Origin: Rhizophagus sp. LPA8_4_AMF
Taxonomy: Eukaryota; Glomeromycota; Glomeromycetes; Glomerales; Glomeraceae
Reading direction: 5' to 3'
NCBI GenBank assembly: GCA_021464525.1
Contig: JADRCO010001266.1
Coordinates: 1 to 20,787 of the forward strand
Length of the DNA stretch: 20,787 nt
In this document: positions 1-9,873 of the stretch, piece after piece
Position numbering within the stretch: position 1 is the first letter of the stretch
Layout of the letters: every line of letters starts with the position of its first letter
Made by a program: the position numbers and the translations under genes
Notes under the pieces: generated by a model
The model's database searches: none
The model's input: the letters and a program-made list of their open reading frames with translations, nothing else
Told to the model about the DNA's origin: nothing

Positions 1-21
1 TTGTATTTTTTATTAAACATA

Positions 22-104
22 TTTTGCGAACAGTATACATTATACTGATATACAGTATGTAAAATTGCGAACTGTATCAAAGATACATATATACAGTGTA
101 AAAA
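22..104. repeat. Two tandem units of about 40 bp with an internal hairpin
   Basis: Two imperfect direct units are visible. The first (about 23-64) runs from TTTGCGAACAGTATAC to TATACAGTATGTAAAA. The second (about 65-103) runs from TTGCGAACTGTATC to TATACAGTGTAAAA. The first unit also contains a perfect hairpin: CAGTATA (31-37), a 3-base loop, and TATACTG (41-47). No reading frame supports a gene here. It may be part of a repeat whose other end lies outside the window. Confidence 0.55.
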
Positions 105-439
105 CCATATACATATTTCTTATAGGGATATCACGGTTCCGATCACAAACTATTTAATATACTTTTTAGAATAATAATGATAGGAACAAGATTATTTTAT
201 ATTTTTTTTTTTGTACTTCATCGTGACTAATAAAAAAAATTGATTTATCAATAAACAAAAAGAAATGATTAATGATTTAATATAGATTTTTAATATAAGT
301 TAACTCATTTTTGTAGTTACTAACTAAACCTTATATATGTATTTATTTATGAGAAACTTTTAATACCCCTGTTCTACAATAAAAAAAAATCTCAAAAATA
401 TTTCAAAATCGCAAAAAAAAAATTTTAAAACAAAAAAAT

Positions 440-496
440 ATCGCGATATTTCAAAGTATCGCCAAAAAAAAATATAATATATCGCAATATTTCAAA
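440..496. repeat. Diverged direct repeat TATCGCRATATTTCAAA
   Basis: TATCGCGATATTTCAAA occurs near 439-455 and TATCGCAATATTTCAAA near 480-496, with a related shorter stretch (AATATTTCAAAATCGC) near 398-413. A-rich runs separate the copies. It looks like a degenerate short tandem repeat, and no coding role is visible. Confidence 0.45.
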
Positions 497-506
497 TAAG
501 ACCCCG

Positions 507-583
507 AGCAATATATCTATAGGTAGCAATATATCTATAGGTAGCAATATATCTATAGGTAGAAATATATCTATAGGTAGCAA
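507..583. repeat. 18-bp minisatellite, about 4.3 copies
   Basis: The unit AGCAATATATCTATAGGT is repeated at 507-524, 525-542, 543-560 and 561-578 (the last with AGAA for AGCA), then begins again. Copies 1-3 are identical, so expansion is recent. Read on the minus strand it gives a PIDILL hexapeptide repeat inside an 84-codon open frame (425-679). The frame lacks any other coding-like feature and ends in low-complexity hydrophobic residues, so I treat it as a by-product of the 18-mer being a multiple of three. Confidence 0.85.
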
Positions 584-934
584 GATTATTTGCTTAGTCA
601 CATGCTGTTTTAGTTTCTCAGAATTTTTGAATGAAAAGTCATATGCTATGATTGCTTCTTTTTTTGATAAATTTGGCAATATTTAATATGAATTTTTTAA
701 ATAAATTAGCATAACTAGTGAATTTCCATTGGATACCTTTCCTTTGGGAGCGGTATCTTGGTTACTGTTTTTTTTGATTACTTTTTGATTCTTTTTTAAG
801 TTTCCTGTAATTGTTACTGTAACTTAGTGCGCTTTGAGAAATAAAAATAAAATAAATTAGAGCATATAGAGCTATTACACTATATTTTTTAAAATCTTAA
901 ATTTTCAATAATTTTGTCATAACAAGCCACTGAC
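584..934. other. AT-rich spacer, no feature seen
   Basis: No convincing gene, RNA or repeat was found. There are T-rich runs around 770-800 and a weak inverted pair (GATACC / GGTATC near 733-757). Confidence 0.5.
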
Positions 935-1117
935 TGATTAAAGATTATGGTGTAGTTAGCCGAAGTATTCCAGTCGCATTCCTGATTTCTGATCATCCGG
1001 ACATGGCTCAGATGTAGATCTGTCGTGGAATTCCATGTTATTTTGGCTATTGAACCGGGTTTAGATGATCATCAATCAGAAATGCGGCTGAATATTTCGG
1101 CTATAATCTGATTAAGG
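935..1117. mobile_element. Fold-back (MITE-like) hairpin element
   Basis: Two arms are imperfect reverse complements. The left arm (about 935-1000) contains TAGCCGAAGTATTCCAGTCG, then CATTCCTGATTTCTGATCATC. The right arm (about 1059-1117), read in reverse complement, contains TAGCCGAAATATTCAGCCGC, then CATTTCTGATTGATGATCATC. Pairing continues inward through ACATGG (1001-1006) and CCATGT (1033-1038), so most of the segment can fold on itself. The arms are less AT-rich than their surroundings. There is no coding frame inside, so it would be non-autonomous. No target-site duplication could be fixed. Confidence 0.6.
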
Positions 1118-1560
1118 GTTTATTTTATTTTAGTTACAATAGACAATGAAGACAATGATGGATAAATGTTAGTTATCCCCTCCATTTAAACAATCATCAA
1201 ATTCTTCCTTTCATTTTATTTTTTTATTTTCCATTTTAAAAAATTTTAAATATTGTGTAAAAAGCTTCAGAAATATTACTACTACATTGTAAAAATAATC
1301 AGTTAATTAAAAAAAAACTTTTATCATTTGGAAAATATAAATATTTCTGAGTTTCACAAATTTTCAAACCATTTATTTTTTATGCAAAATCTTTTAGGAA
1401 CAGATAAATAAATCCATATAAAATTTACTACCTGATAAGTACAACTACATTTGCATAATCATTTAACAGGAGATAATTATAAATAAATAACAAATTATGC
1501 CACTTTTATTAACCTTATTGCAAACTTTTTCTTGTTCTTCACATTTTTTTCATATATACA
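1118..1560. other. AT-rich spacer, no feature seen
   Basis: No gene or clear repeat was found. It precedes the reading frame starting at 1568 and could hold its promoter, but no convincing TATA or CCAAT arrangement stands out. Confidence 0.4.
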
Positions 1561-1567
1561 AATAATT

Positions 1568-3730
1568 ATGTCAGATAATGTAAGTGCAAGTACTTCTACA
1601 AATGCTTCTACAGCTAGTCTCCTAACAGTTAGAGATGTTAACTGATCTGGTTTATCTTGGTCTGGTTTTCATTGGTCTACAATCTGGAACTAAACTGAGG
1701 ATTTGGAGTTTGGACCAATCAGTCTTATAGGACTGCAGTCTGGATTGTGGTCCTATAAAATATTTTGCCACTTTGTATAATTTCTACTGAAATTAACAAA
1801 AATTCCTTTTTTGGAAGTTTGTATTTCCTCATGTAACAGTAATTTCAATTTTTGTGAAATAAAATTTTTTCTTTTTTGGAAGCTTGTGTAATGCTACATT
1901 ATCATAATTCTGACTATGAATTTTAGTTAAAAAATTTCTGGACCACAATTTGGCCTGAATGTTAACATCCCAATTGCTGATCAGCTTGCCAAAATTTTCT
2001 AATAGTTTTTATATTAAACCATAATCTATAGTAAGTAATAATTATTTTTTATTTTGTAATTTATATAAAATTTAAATTTAAGAATAAAATTTGATTTGTC
2101 CTATTAGATTGATCAGTTCTAATCGGTTCAATCCTAAGACCAGACCACAGTCCAGTCAGTCCAGAATAGACTGTTAACACCCTATCAACAGCTGAAGAAA
2201 TTAATGTTTAGAATCAAGATAAGGTTGGTAAGTGAGCTTTGTTGTTTCCCACCTGGCTTGATTTTTTTCATTTTCATCTGCTACTTTGAACCTATACTGA
2301 CTGTTTTATTTATTTCTTAACTTTATTATTCTATTTTTATTAGCCAGGAAAAGCCCACAAATGAATAAAATTATAAGGACAGATGAATTATTACATACAA
2401 ATCAGGTTCATTGATGATTTATAGAGACTTCTTTCAAAAAGTGGAATCAAGTAGACAAGCAATTATACATTATTCATAATTCTTATCAAAGTGGAAAGTT
2501 GACCTTTCTGGTCAATATCAGGTCAACACACAAAAGTCTAGGATTAAAATTTGTGCATTTCTCAATTAACCAACATGCAAATGGGATTTTATAATTACAT
2601 TCATTTCTTTTTTTTTAGTAATACACTTAATAAAGCAGAAACATTTTCACATATCCATGAGCTAGATGATCCTTTATACCTCCTCATAAATGAATTTCAA
2701 TATATCTGCACAAATCTGGAGCTCTTTGATAAGGCTTAACATTTCTTTCAAAATTTCAAATGCACAAATACATTACCTTGCTATAAGTACCTTTAAACTT
2801 GTGGATATTATGAGTTCAAGCACAATTGATGATGAACTTATGTAAGATTTCAACAAGGCCACATTCAAAAATGTGCCATTGTCTACCATAGAAGAAATGG
2901 ACAAGCTTTTCAAACTGTATCAACTAGGCTTAGATAAATATGGTGTTTCATCTGATTTAAGGGCCCAAATTATAAAAGAGTCAATGTAGACATTCAGAAT
3001 ATTTTATAATTTTGTTAAAGCTTTACAATGATTGATGCCCAATTATCAATTAGTAGGCAAAAACTTTGCAAGAAACCCTTGAAAGTTACATGGATGGAAC
3101 TAATCTTAAGTTGAGATATGAAATAAAAGCAATGGATGGTAATGAAAAGGAATATGTTCACAGACTCACAGAAAATATGGCAGATTATTGGGACATGGAA
3201 TTAAATGATTTTACTGAACTCAAAGTTATAGACAAGAAGTTACTTGATATAGGAATTCTTTACATTATGGGCTTGAATTCAGTTGGGTTTACAAGCTGTA
3301 TTAATTTCCATGTTTGTATTGATGCCCTCTATCTTACAATACCAGAAAGTCTATCAATAAATGGTGTACCAAAAATTCCATTGAGTTATTTGGACTAAGG
3401 TACATTGATCCTAGGACAATTACTGACAAGAGAGCTACAAATGTAAATGGTTCAAGGGAAAGGGTAATGCAGGTGTCACCTATTAGAATTTTCAATAGTT
3501 TATTACCAAAACTGGAAATGATGTGCTAGATGGATTGAAATCTAGAAAATACCTGCTTGGACTTAATGATAGTTGTTTGTAAAAAAAAATTGATAGTCTA
3601 CTCACTCAAATGCAATGTAATATCATAAAAGATTCATTTGAGCAGGCTAAAGTATATTGCTTATGATTTTAGATTGCCAATAATTCTTGTTGATTTTCTT
3701 CCAAAGAATCACAGCAAGCTAAACTTTTCC
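1568..3730 (+). pseudogene. Decayed multi-exon coding relic, family not recognised
   Basis: An ATG at 1568 opens a Ser/Thr-rich frame beginning MSDNVSASTSTNASTASLL, which runs directly into the GTTAAC-ended elements at 1634-2181. Coding-like sequence resumes beyond them. Two splice-like features follow: a donor GGTAAGTG at about 2228 with an acceptor TATTAG ending at 2343, and a strong polypyrimidine-AG ending at 2617. Several coding-like stretches are scattered to about 3730. The best is around 3066-3398, 110 codons open, with acidic and charged segments (for example YEIKAMDGNEKEYVHRL). The frame is broken in several places. I do not recognise the family: it could be a host gene of a fungus-specific family or the body of a mobile element, and no catalytic motif is visible. 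Confidence 0.45.
1634..2181. mobile_element. MITE-like insertion(s) with GTTAAC ends, inside the relic
   Basis: Three related ends are visible. A left-type end GATGTTAACTGATCTGG lies at 1634-1650. A right-type end GTTAACATC lies at 1961-1969 (GATGTTAACATTCAGGCC in reverse complement). A second right-type end GTTAACACC lies at 2173-2181 (GGTGTTAACAGTCTATTCTG in reverse complement). All three lie next to repeated TCTGG/CCAGA and GGACC motifs. An internal perfect hairpin TATAGGAC / GTCCTATA lies at 1726-1733 and 1750-1757. The arrangement fits one element of about 336 or 548 bp, or two nested copies sharing ends. There is no internal coding frame. It interrupts the Ser/Thr-rich frame that starts at 1568. 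Confidence 0.5.
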
Positions 3731-4284
3731 TAATGATATTGATGAAAATGAAGACATTTAAATTAGTGGTGAGCACAATTCTAATTGTACTCAGTTTGTA
3801 ATTGAATCACCAATAATTAATGTTTATCCCAGAATAATAGTTAAAACTTTAGGGAAAAACAGGAAGTGAAGTGTTTTCACAAGAAAAATTAGATATAACT
3901 TTTAATAACTTTTGTTCATTAAATTAAGTATTGATGTATTTAAAATGTGATGTATCTATCATTAATTTTTTGTTTGCATTTCTGTAACAAGCTGCTGTGT
4001 ACTTGCTGGTCATTTCCAGAATCAGGACTTTACAGATTGTCAATCACTTTTTTACTATGATTAATATGTATTTATATAACTGCAATCAAACACATTAATT
4101 TGAATAAAAGCAATTTATTAATTTTATTATGTTAAAAAGGCGGATGTCTCATAATGATTGAATGAGACTTTTTGGGTCCTGATGACATAAATTATGTAAT
4201 AAATAATTCATTACAATCAATGATCTAATTTTGATAGGGAATGATGTAATTGTCATCTAGTGTGATCTATCTTAAAGGAGTATA
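3731..4284. other. AT-rich spacer, no feature seen
   Basis: Nothing strong is visible. The part around 4140-4260 is somewhat less AT-rich (AAGGCGGATGTCTCATAATG and following) and could be the edge of a repeat, but no partner copy lies in the window. Confidence 0.4.
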
Positions 4285-4344
4285 GTATAGTAATATCACG
4301 TGACCATGAGTGGTACAGAATACACGCGTGATATTTTACCATAC
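4285..4344. repeat. Short inverted repeat with CACGTG
   Basis: The left arm GTATAGTAATATCACGTG (4285-4302) matches the reverse complement of 4325-4344 (GTATGGTAAAATATCACGCG), with a loop of about 22 bases. CACGTG sits at the inner end of the left arm. It may be the tip of a small hairpin element. Its AATATCAC arm resembles that of the longer palindrome near 8082. Confidence 0.55.
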
Positions 4345-4723
4345 ACTGCAACCTCAAATTCCATACATTATATTTATCTTAACACCCATCTGAAAGAGAA
4401 AGCATTTTTGATTTGGTGATTATCAGATAATTAACTTTTTTGCAAAGTGTGAACTGTGGACGTCACCAACTAAATATTTTAATAAACAAATTATTTGTGT
4501 TTAAATATTTTACTTTTTTAATGATTTTGTTTTTTAACCTTTGGTAAATGGCAAAGAAATCCTTTAAGTCAATTATTAATTTTAAACTACCATCCAGGAC
4601 ATAGCAGATAATTTTTCGTATAAAATTATAGTGAGAGAATGTTTAGAAATTAAAAACAAATTCATACACTTAATCAAAGATATATTGTTTTTTAATATTT
4701 ATAAATTTTAATCATAATTATAA
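4345..4723. other. Spacer downstream of the F-box gene
   Basis: AT-rich, with no gene seen. It should contain the 3' untranslated region of the minus-strand F-box gene that ends at 4724, but no unambiguous poly(A) signal could be assigned. Confidence 0.4.
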
Positions 4724-6308
4724 TTAATACATTTCATTTATAAATCTAAAAATGTCATTACAATAATTGATACTCAAGTAATCGAAATTTTTAACTTTAA
4801 TATTGTATGATTCAAATTCACTTAATTCATTCTGATTCATTAAATCTTGACGTGTGCTATGCCCAGTTCCGATAGCTAAATACTTAACCCTTTTCTCTTT
4901 CATAATGTACTTCTTTATATATGTCAAAATATCTTCAATACACTCTATATTAACTTTAATTATCAATTTCTCAATAAAAATATTTTTGGTATTCAATAAA
5001 AATACTTCCAGATCATTACTTGATTTAACGTCAAGTTGTAATGATAAATATTCTAACTTATAAGGAAGTTTTTGTCCTAAATTTAATATCATGTTACTAT
5101 CATTCTCTATAGAAAGATAATTGAGACTTTGTTTGAACTTTTTAATTAAATCCAATATTAATTGGATACTAGTAGTACTATATTCTTTTTTTAATTATAT
5201 TCACACAATATTTTTCAATTGATTCTAATAAAATTTGTTTTGATTCACTTGTCATATGAGGTCCCAAACTTATATTTTCTAAATATTTTCCAGATTTCTG
5301 GAATAATAATTTCATTAACTCATTATTAAATTTATCAGTCATAAGAATTAAGGATTTCAATTTAAATGGTTTAGTAGTATGGATGATTTGTTTAATAAAA
5401 TTATTAAGACAAGAACACTTAAGAATATGGATAGATTCCAAACAATTTAATTGATCAAATACTTCATTTAGCAACGTCATATTTTTAAAATCTATATAAT
5501 AAAATATAATTGTTTCTAAAGTGTTTGAAATATTTGAATTTGTATTTTTTAATAATAATATTGAAAATGTATATTTGAAACTAATTTTCTTATGATCTTG
5601 TTGTGAATCAATTATTTGAGAAGTTTGTTTTTCAAATAAATTGTAGCAATGACTATGAAATGTAGAAATCGAATTACAATTAGAATATAAAAATTTGAAT
5701 AAGTCTAATAAGTCTGTAAATCCAGTAGTAAAAGTATCAATTTCAAGTTCTAGATTCCTGATATTATTAGTAAAATTTGGATATTTAAAAATTAACTTAA
5801 TTATAAAATAATCAAGTCCATCAAGTTTTACATATTCTAAAAATTCAAAAGTATCTAAACATGCTTCATTTTCAATGAATACTTCAAGCAATGACCTGTA
5901 AATTAATTCATAATATGAAAATGTATCAACCCCAAAAGTCTTATTATTCTTATTATTACTAATAAACCAACAAATAATAGAGTTTTCAAATTCTTGTACA
6001 TTTAACCTTTTAATAAAACTAAATAATGTATTTGAAGGAAATATATCATTATTAATTCCAAATTTATTTAATATTAATTTATCTTTATCATTAAAATGAT
6101 CATGTAAATAAATTGTAATAAAATCATACTTGTGAGAATATTTACAAATTAAAAATGGATTTTCCCATAATAATGGAATTGTTAAGCGACACCATGATCT
6201 ATTAATTAAAATACTTGAATGTAATGTTTCATAATCATTCTGAAAATATTTTATGATTTCACATAATAATTCAGGTATTTCTCCCGAAAATATTCTTGAA
6301 CATGCCAT
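4724..6308 (-). CDS. F-box domain protein (Rhizophagus-type), split by one homopolymer frameshift
   Basis: The start at 6308 (MACSRIFSGEIPELLCEIIK) opens an F-box at about residues 6-52, ending in the usual LINRSWCRLTIPLLWENP segment. A long leucine/isoleucine/asparagine-rich region of degenerate repeat character follows, as in LRR-like F-box proteins. F-box proteins typically bind Skp1 and present substrates to an SCF ubiquitin ligase; the target is unknown. The first frame (376 aa) stops at 5178. The matching C-terminal part (LDLIKKFKQSLNYLSIEN to FINEMY, ending at 4724) is in another frame. A run of seven T on the plus strand (5186-5192) sits at the switch: with six, the frame would read through IIKKEYSTTSIQLILDLIKK and give about 527 residues, close to the family's usual length as I recall it. 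It is either a very young pseudogene, an allele or a sequencing error. A pyrimidine-rich tract and a TATAAA (6371-6376, minus) lie upstream. Confidence 0.85.
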
Positions 6309-6370
6309 ATTATTAAGAAAATAGGTGAAAAGAGAGGAGATATTAAATTATGCCAATAAAATGAATGATA

Positions 6371-6376
6371 TTTATA
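6371..6376 (-). promoter_or_regulatory. Possible TATA box of the F-box gene
   Basis: TATAAA on the minus strand lies about 63 bases before the start codon. It is followed by a pyrimidine-rich stretch (TATCTCCTCTCTTTTCACC) close to the ATG, similar in kind to the tracts before the BTB-TLDc starts. In AT-rich DNA a TATAAA alone is weak evidence. Confidence 0.35.
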
Positions 6377-6499
6377 TTTATCAAAAAATTGAATTATCAT
6401 CAAACTTATCATTTTAATCATTATGAGTTCTAATATACTCATAATATGATGTAAATTTGACTCATATCACACGATGGGAAAATGGTCAAAATAATTACA

Positions 6500-8060
6500 T
6501 AATATTTAATTACAGCCATTCTCCTAAAAATACATTTTACATACAAGGTGAATTACACATTATCATAAAATGAAGAATGATAGATTTCAAACACTATATT
6601 ACTTCAATTTTCCTTCCAGGTAATAACGTAAATAATTATTTACAAATAGTAAATACTAAATAGTAAGTTCATACTCGGCACAATATATGAATTTAATAGA
6701 ATCACCAAGTAATAAATAAATTCAGTTGGATGGTAATATTTAGGGTCAACACAAGTTTTATTATATCTTGCTGTTTACCTTCACCTTCCCATAGCCAATT
6801 TCTCTGATTATTACTAATACAAAATCATCAAGTTTTTCATATTACTGTAAAACATTCACTAAAGCTGACATTCTAGCCACATTTGGATATTATCACTAAG
6901 CCACAAACATTTCTATCTATTCAAGGAAATTAAGGAAATATGATTACAACAAGGAGGGAACAAAGCATGGTACGAATAGCACAAATTTCAAGAAGAAAGA
7001 GACTGAAAATGCTTGTTATTAAGAAACAGATACGAAATCAAATGTTGGCACAAATGAAGGAAAAAAAAATTCATCATTTACAAGACAGGATTTTGAAAGT
7101 GGAGTTAATTCAAAAGATGAAACAACTGAAACATAGAACATAAACACCATATGATAAAACAAGAACTTTCTCTCCAAGATTATAAATCACATGCCTAATT
7201 ATTGACTCTCAATTTCTATAATATATCAAATGACAATGTTGAGTGGACATAACAAATGATTAAATTACATGGAAGCTGTATAACCATTTTCAATAGAAAC
7301 TGGCAAATTTCGTTCCGTCTCTATTTGTGCGCTTCCCTTCTTGTAATTTATTATCTATCTCTATTCTCAATTGTCAAATTATTCTTCATATTTCTTTTAA
7401 CGTGGCTACCGATGGACTCCAAATCCGGAAATTTAATCTTAATAGAAATCATTGTTTTCTATTAATAAAGGAAATGTTATGTATAAATATTTTTTACGCG
7501 TAAATAAAAAAATACCGTAAATAGATTTTTTTAAACATTTTATACAATTTTTTTTATGAATACTGCGCAAAATTATGTAATAAATAGAAGTGAATATTTG
7601 TAGCAAAAAATATTTTTACAACTCACGATATTTATCTGAAATTCAGTACATGGTGTTGGATTATTCCAAGTCAGATTTGGGAGACGGTTTGGACTACAAT
7701 AGTATTAATTTTTTGGTAAACTTGGTTAGTTTTATAAAATATTATACGAGAATTTCACACCTTTATTTTTTTTTTTTGTTTTTGTTTTGTTTTGTTTCGA
7801 AAATACACAACTAATTTTCCTACGATCCCTGATTAACTTCTCCCCATCTTTTCTTGAGTCATTCGGGTATACCCATTATTACAGGAGAACAATGCAAACT
7901 TCGAATTATCAGAGGAAAAGTAATGTTATGCCGTTACTGTCGTTATTAAAAATTCAATGATACAATAGGTGGTTGAATTTGACTAGGATATTTTTACCAT
8001 CTTTTCAAATTCTGCCCACAATCAAAAAAAATAAATAAATAATATCAAATAAAAATATGT
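6500..8060. other. Long AT-rich gap, at most weak coding relics
   Basis: No gene can be supported. Around 6943-7138 (plus) one frame reads as a polar Lys/Asn/Thr/Glu-rich stretch (YNKEGTKHGTNSTNFKKKET, then further similar residues after a stop), which may be a coding relic. A TTTTG microsatellite lies at about 7763-7799. Open frames at 7256-7465 and 7590-7814 are hydrophobic, T-rich and lack family features. Confidence 0.35.
7763..7799 (+). repeat. T-tract and (TTTTG)n microsatellite
   Basis: A T-run passes into TTTTTG and then TTTTG units before TTTCG. It is a simple repeat with no visible function. Confidence 0.7.
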
Positions 8061-8063
8061 ATT

Positions 8064-8140
8064 AGTTATTTAATGGGTTAGAATATCACCGAACTGCGAA
8101 GCAGTTCGGATGATATTTTAACATCCCTATCAAATAACTG
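8064..8140. mobile_element. Long palindromic hairpin (fold-back element)
   Basis: The centre is a perfect 9-bp stem: CCGAACTGC (8089-8097), loop GAA, GCAGTTCGG (8101-8109). It extends outward with small bulges: AATATCA pairs with TGATATT, and GTTATTTAATGGGTTA pairs with TAACATCCCTATCAAATAAC. The result is a nearly continuous stem of over 30 bp per arm. It has no coding content. The likely identity is a fold-back or MITE-like repeat, or a structured RNA if transcribed. It is not a bacterial terminator, since the context is eukaryotic. Confidence 0.7.
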
Positions 8141-8230
8141 TGTTATCCTGCAGCCACCGATGATCATGCTTATAACTATTTCCGGTTTAACGTGCGAGTC
8201 CTTTTAACTTTTTACATATTATTTAGTATC

Positions 8231-8305
8231 TTGTAGCTTTTTTATGGCTTAATAAAAAATTATGCAATTGTAGTTTATTTATAGCTTAATAAAAAAATAA
8301 AAAAG
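8231..8305 (+). repeat. Tandem duplication of about 37 bp
   Basis: TTGTAGCTTTTTTATGGCTT and following (8231-8267) is repeated directly as TTGTAGTTTATTTATAGCTT and following (8268-8305). Differences are few, so the duplication is fairly recent. A perfect 14-bp palindrome AATACTTAAGTATT follows at 8364-8377. Confidence 0.55.
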
Positions 8306-8379
8306 CATGATCTCTTTTGGTTATAGGATGACTTTTAATATACTACTAGATCAGTAAATAACTAATACTTAAGTATTTT

Positions 8380-9400
8380 ACTACTCGAATAAAAAATCTT
8401 TATCTATCTAGATATTTACGAATAACAAAAACATGATTTTCAAAATAAAATATGATATTAAAAAAAAATGATCGCGAAAATCAAGAATGAAAAAACTTTT
8501 TTTAAAAAAAAAAAAAAACGTACAAGTGCATGAAAATTACTTTTTTTGTAAATTAAATATTTTCTATTTTAACATATTTATTAAAAGAACATTACTAACA
8601 AGCTCATATAATTATTAAAATGATTGGATCATGTAACGGCCTTTATCGTGATTCGCCGATAATGGGATGCGGCTATGAAATAAAACAACAATCTGCATTT
8701 TTAATAAATATTTTAAGGGATAGGCTTGAAGTGCATGTATATAGTGACATATTGTGGCCGAACACAAGGCATTATTAATGTAAGAAAATTAATAAAGATA
8801 GAAATTAGGAATTAATTTGTCGAGCAAAAGCAACCAATAGATATTAGGGAGATACTAGAACATTATGGCATCCATATTAATCTTAACTAAACCGCCAGAC
8901 TGAAGGAAACCAATATTACCTGTGAAGAATTAATGTTCGAGAAACCTGATCATTTTTCAAAATGGAACTTGGCAATCTCTTATAGTTAGAATTTTTAAAA
9001 TAGAAGAATTAAAAACCTTTTCAAATCACAATAATAATAAGATAAATTTTCACGTTAATAATTTAAAGTGAAGAATTATTTTTTTTTGATGTTGGCTTGA
9101 CCATATATTACACTATTCTTATGAATTAAAAAATATCTATAAACTTGATTCTTTAGTTTAGTAAAATTTCGAAGTTTTGAAAACTATTTATTAAAATGGA
9201 TGACCAACCAGTAGCATCACTTTCAGAAACAAAGTGTAACAATTTATCGATGTGAAAGTTGTGTAAAAAGCCCATTTATAGTTAAAAAATGTTTCACTCA
9301 AATATTATTAACAATAAAATTTATTGAGAATGATAATTAAACTTTATAATTGAAATAAACCTTTTGAATTCTTTATATTAAAATTTTATAAATTCTGGTA
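8380..9400. other. AT-rich spacer, no gene seen
   Basis: No supported gene. There is a weak hairpin (CCTTTATCG / CGATAATGG) near 8640-8665 and several A/T homopolymers. From about 9540 the sequence begins to resemble the region upstream of TLDc copy 2 (shared TTTTTTCATTCATTTAT at about 9571-9588 and 12255-12270), so the duplicated unit extends roughly 300 bases before each of those genes. Confidence 0.4.
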
Positions 9401-9491
9401 GTCTTTTTTTTATCAAAATACTTTTTTCAAAAAAAAAAAAATCGATTTTACCAAACAATCTGCGTCCGAAATCACGTGTAACTCTGAAATC

Positions 9492-9517
9492 AATCCGGCT
9501 GCTATTTTTTCCGGATT
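9492..9517. repeat. Short hairpin AATCCGG / CCGGATT
   Basis: AATCCGG (9492-9498) and CCGGATT (9511-9517) form a perfect 7-bp stem around a T-rich loop, just after an ATCACGTG motif at 9471-9478. No function is assigned. Confidence 0.4.
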
Positions 9518-9733
9518 TAAATTGACTTGATCACAAATTTAGTATATATCCATACAAAAACTAAATTTAATTTTTTTCATTCATTTATCTTGCCTAATGT
9601 TCATCTTTTTTATTTGAAAGATAATTGTTTTATTTATTGAAATATTATTAACATTATTTGTACTTTTGATATTCCAAAAATTTTCAATGTAGATGAACAA
9701 ATTACCAATTTCTTTTAAATAAAAGTTTTGTGG

Positions 9734-9863
9734 CCAATCGGAGTTGGTGTTTTCTACCATTTCCTTAATTTATATTAATTTAAACATATATAGAGTACAA
9801 AAAAAAATTGATCGACATTTAAAATTGATCCCCAATTTTTTCAATCCCTTCTCTCGCTTTTTA
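9734..9863 (+). promoter_or_regulatory. Shared promoter block of BTB-TLDc copy 1
   Basis: It contains CCAATCGGAGTT (9734-9745), the TATA-like ATATATAG (9786-9793), the 15-mer CATTTAAAATTGATC (9816-9830) and the pyrimidine tract CCCTTCTCTCGCTTTTTAA (about 9846-9863) just before the ATG at 9874. The same modules in the same order precede copies 2 and 3, while the sequence between them varies. Here a short insertion lies after the CCAAT box. Confidence 0.65.
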
Positions 9864-9873
9864 AAGTACAAAA

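Noticed and set aside
1-600. CRISPR-like array from repeated short units
   Set aside because: The units are contiguous minisatellite repeats without spacers of even length, in a fungal genome.
425-679. 84-codon minus-strand ORF with PIDILL repeats
   Set aside because: It is the in-frame reading of the 18-mer minisatellite plus A/T-rich flanks. It has no family features or conserved start context.
4854-5063. Plus-strand ORF of 69 codons
   Set aside because: It lies antisense inside the C-terminal part of the F-box gene, and its Phe/Ile-rich composition is a shadow.
6251-6442. Minus-strand ORF of 63 codons overlapping the F-box start
   Set aside because: It overlaps the F-box exon in another frame and runs through the promoter region. 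The F-box reading is far better supported.
7256-7814. Two plus-strand ORFs (7256-7465, 7590-7814)
   Set aside because: They are hydrophobic, T-rich readings of AT-rich DNA, one running through the TTTTG microsatellite. No domain or splice context supports them.
8089-8109. Perfect GC stem resembling a rho-independent terminator
   Set aside because: The setting is eukaryotic, and the stem is part of a longer palindrome with no gene ending next to it.
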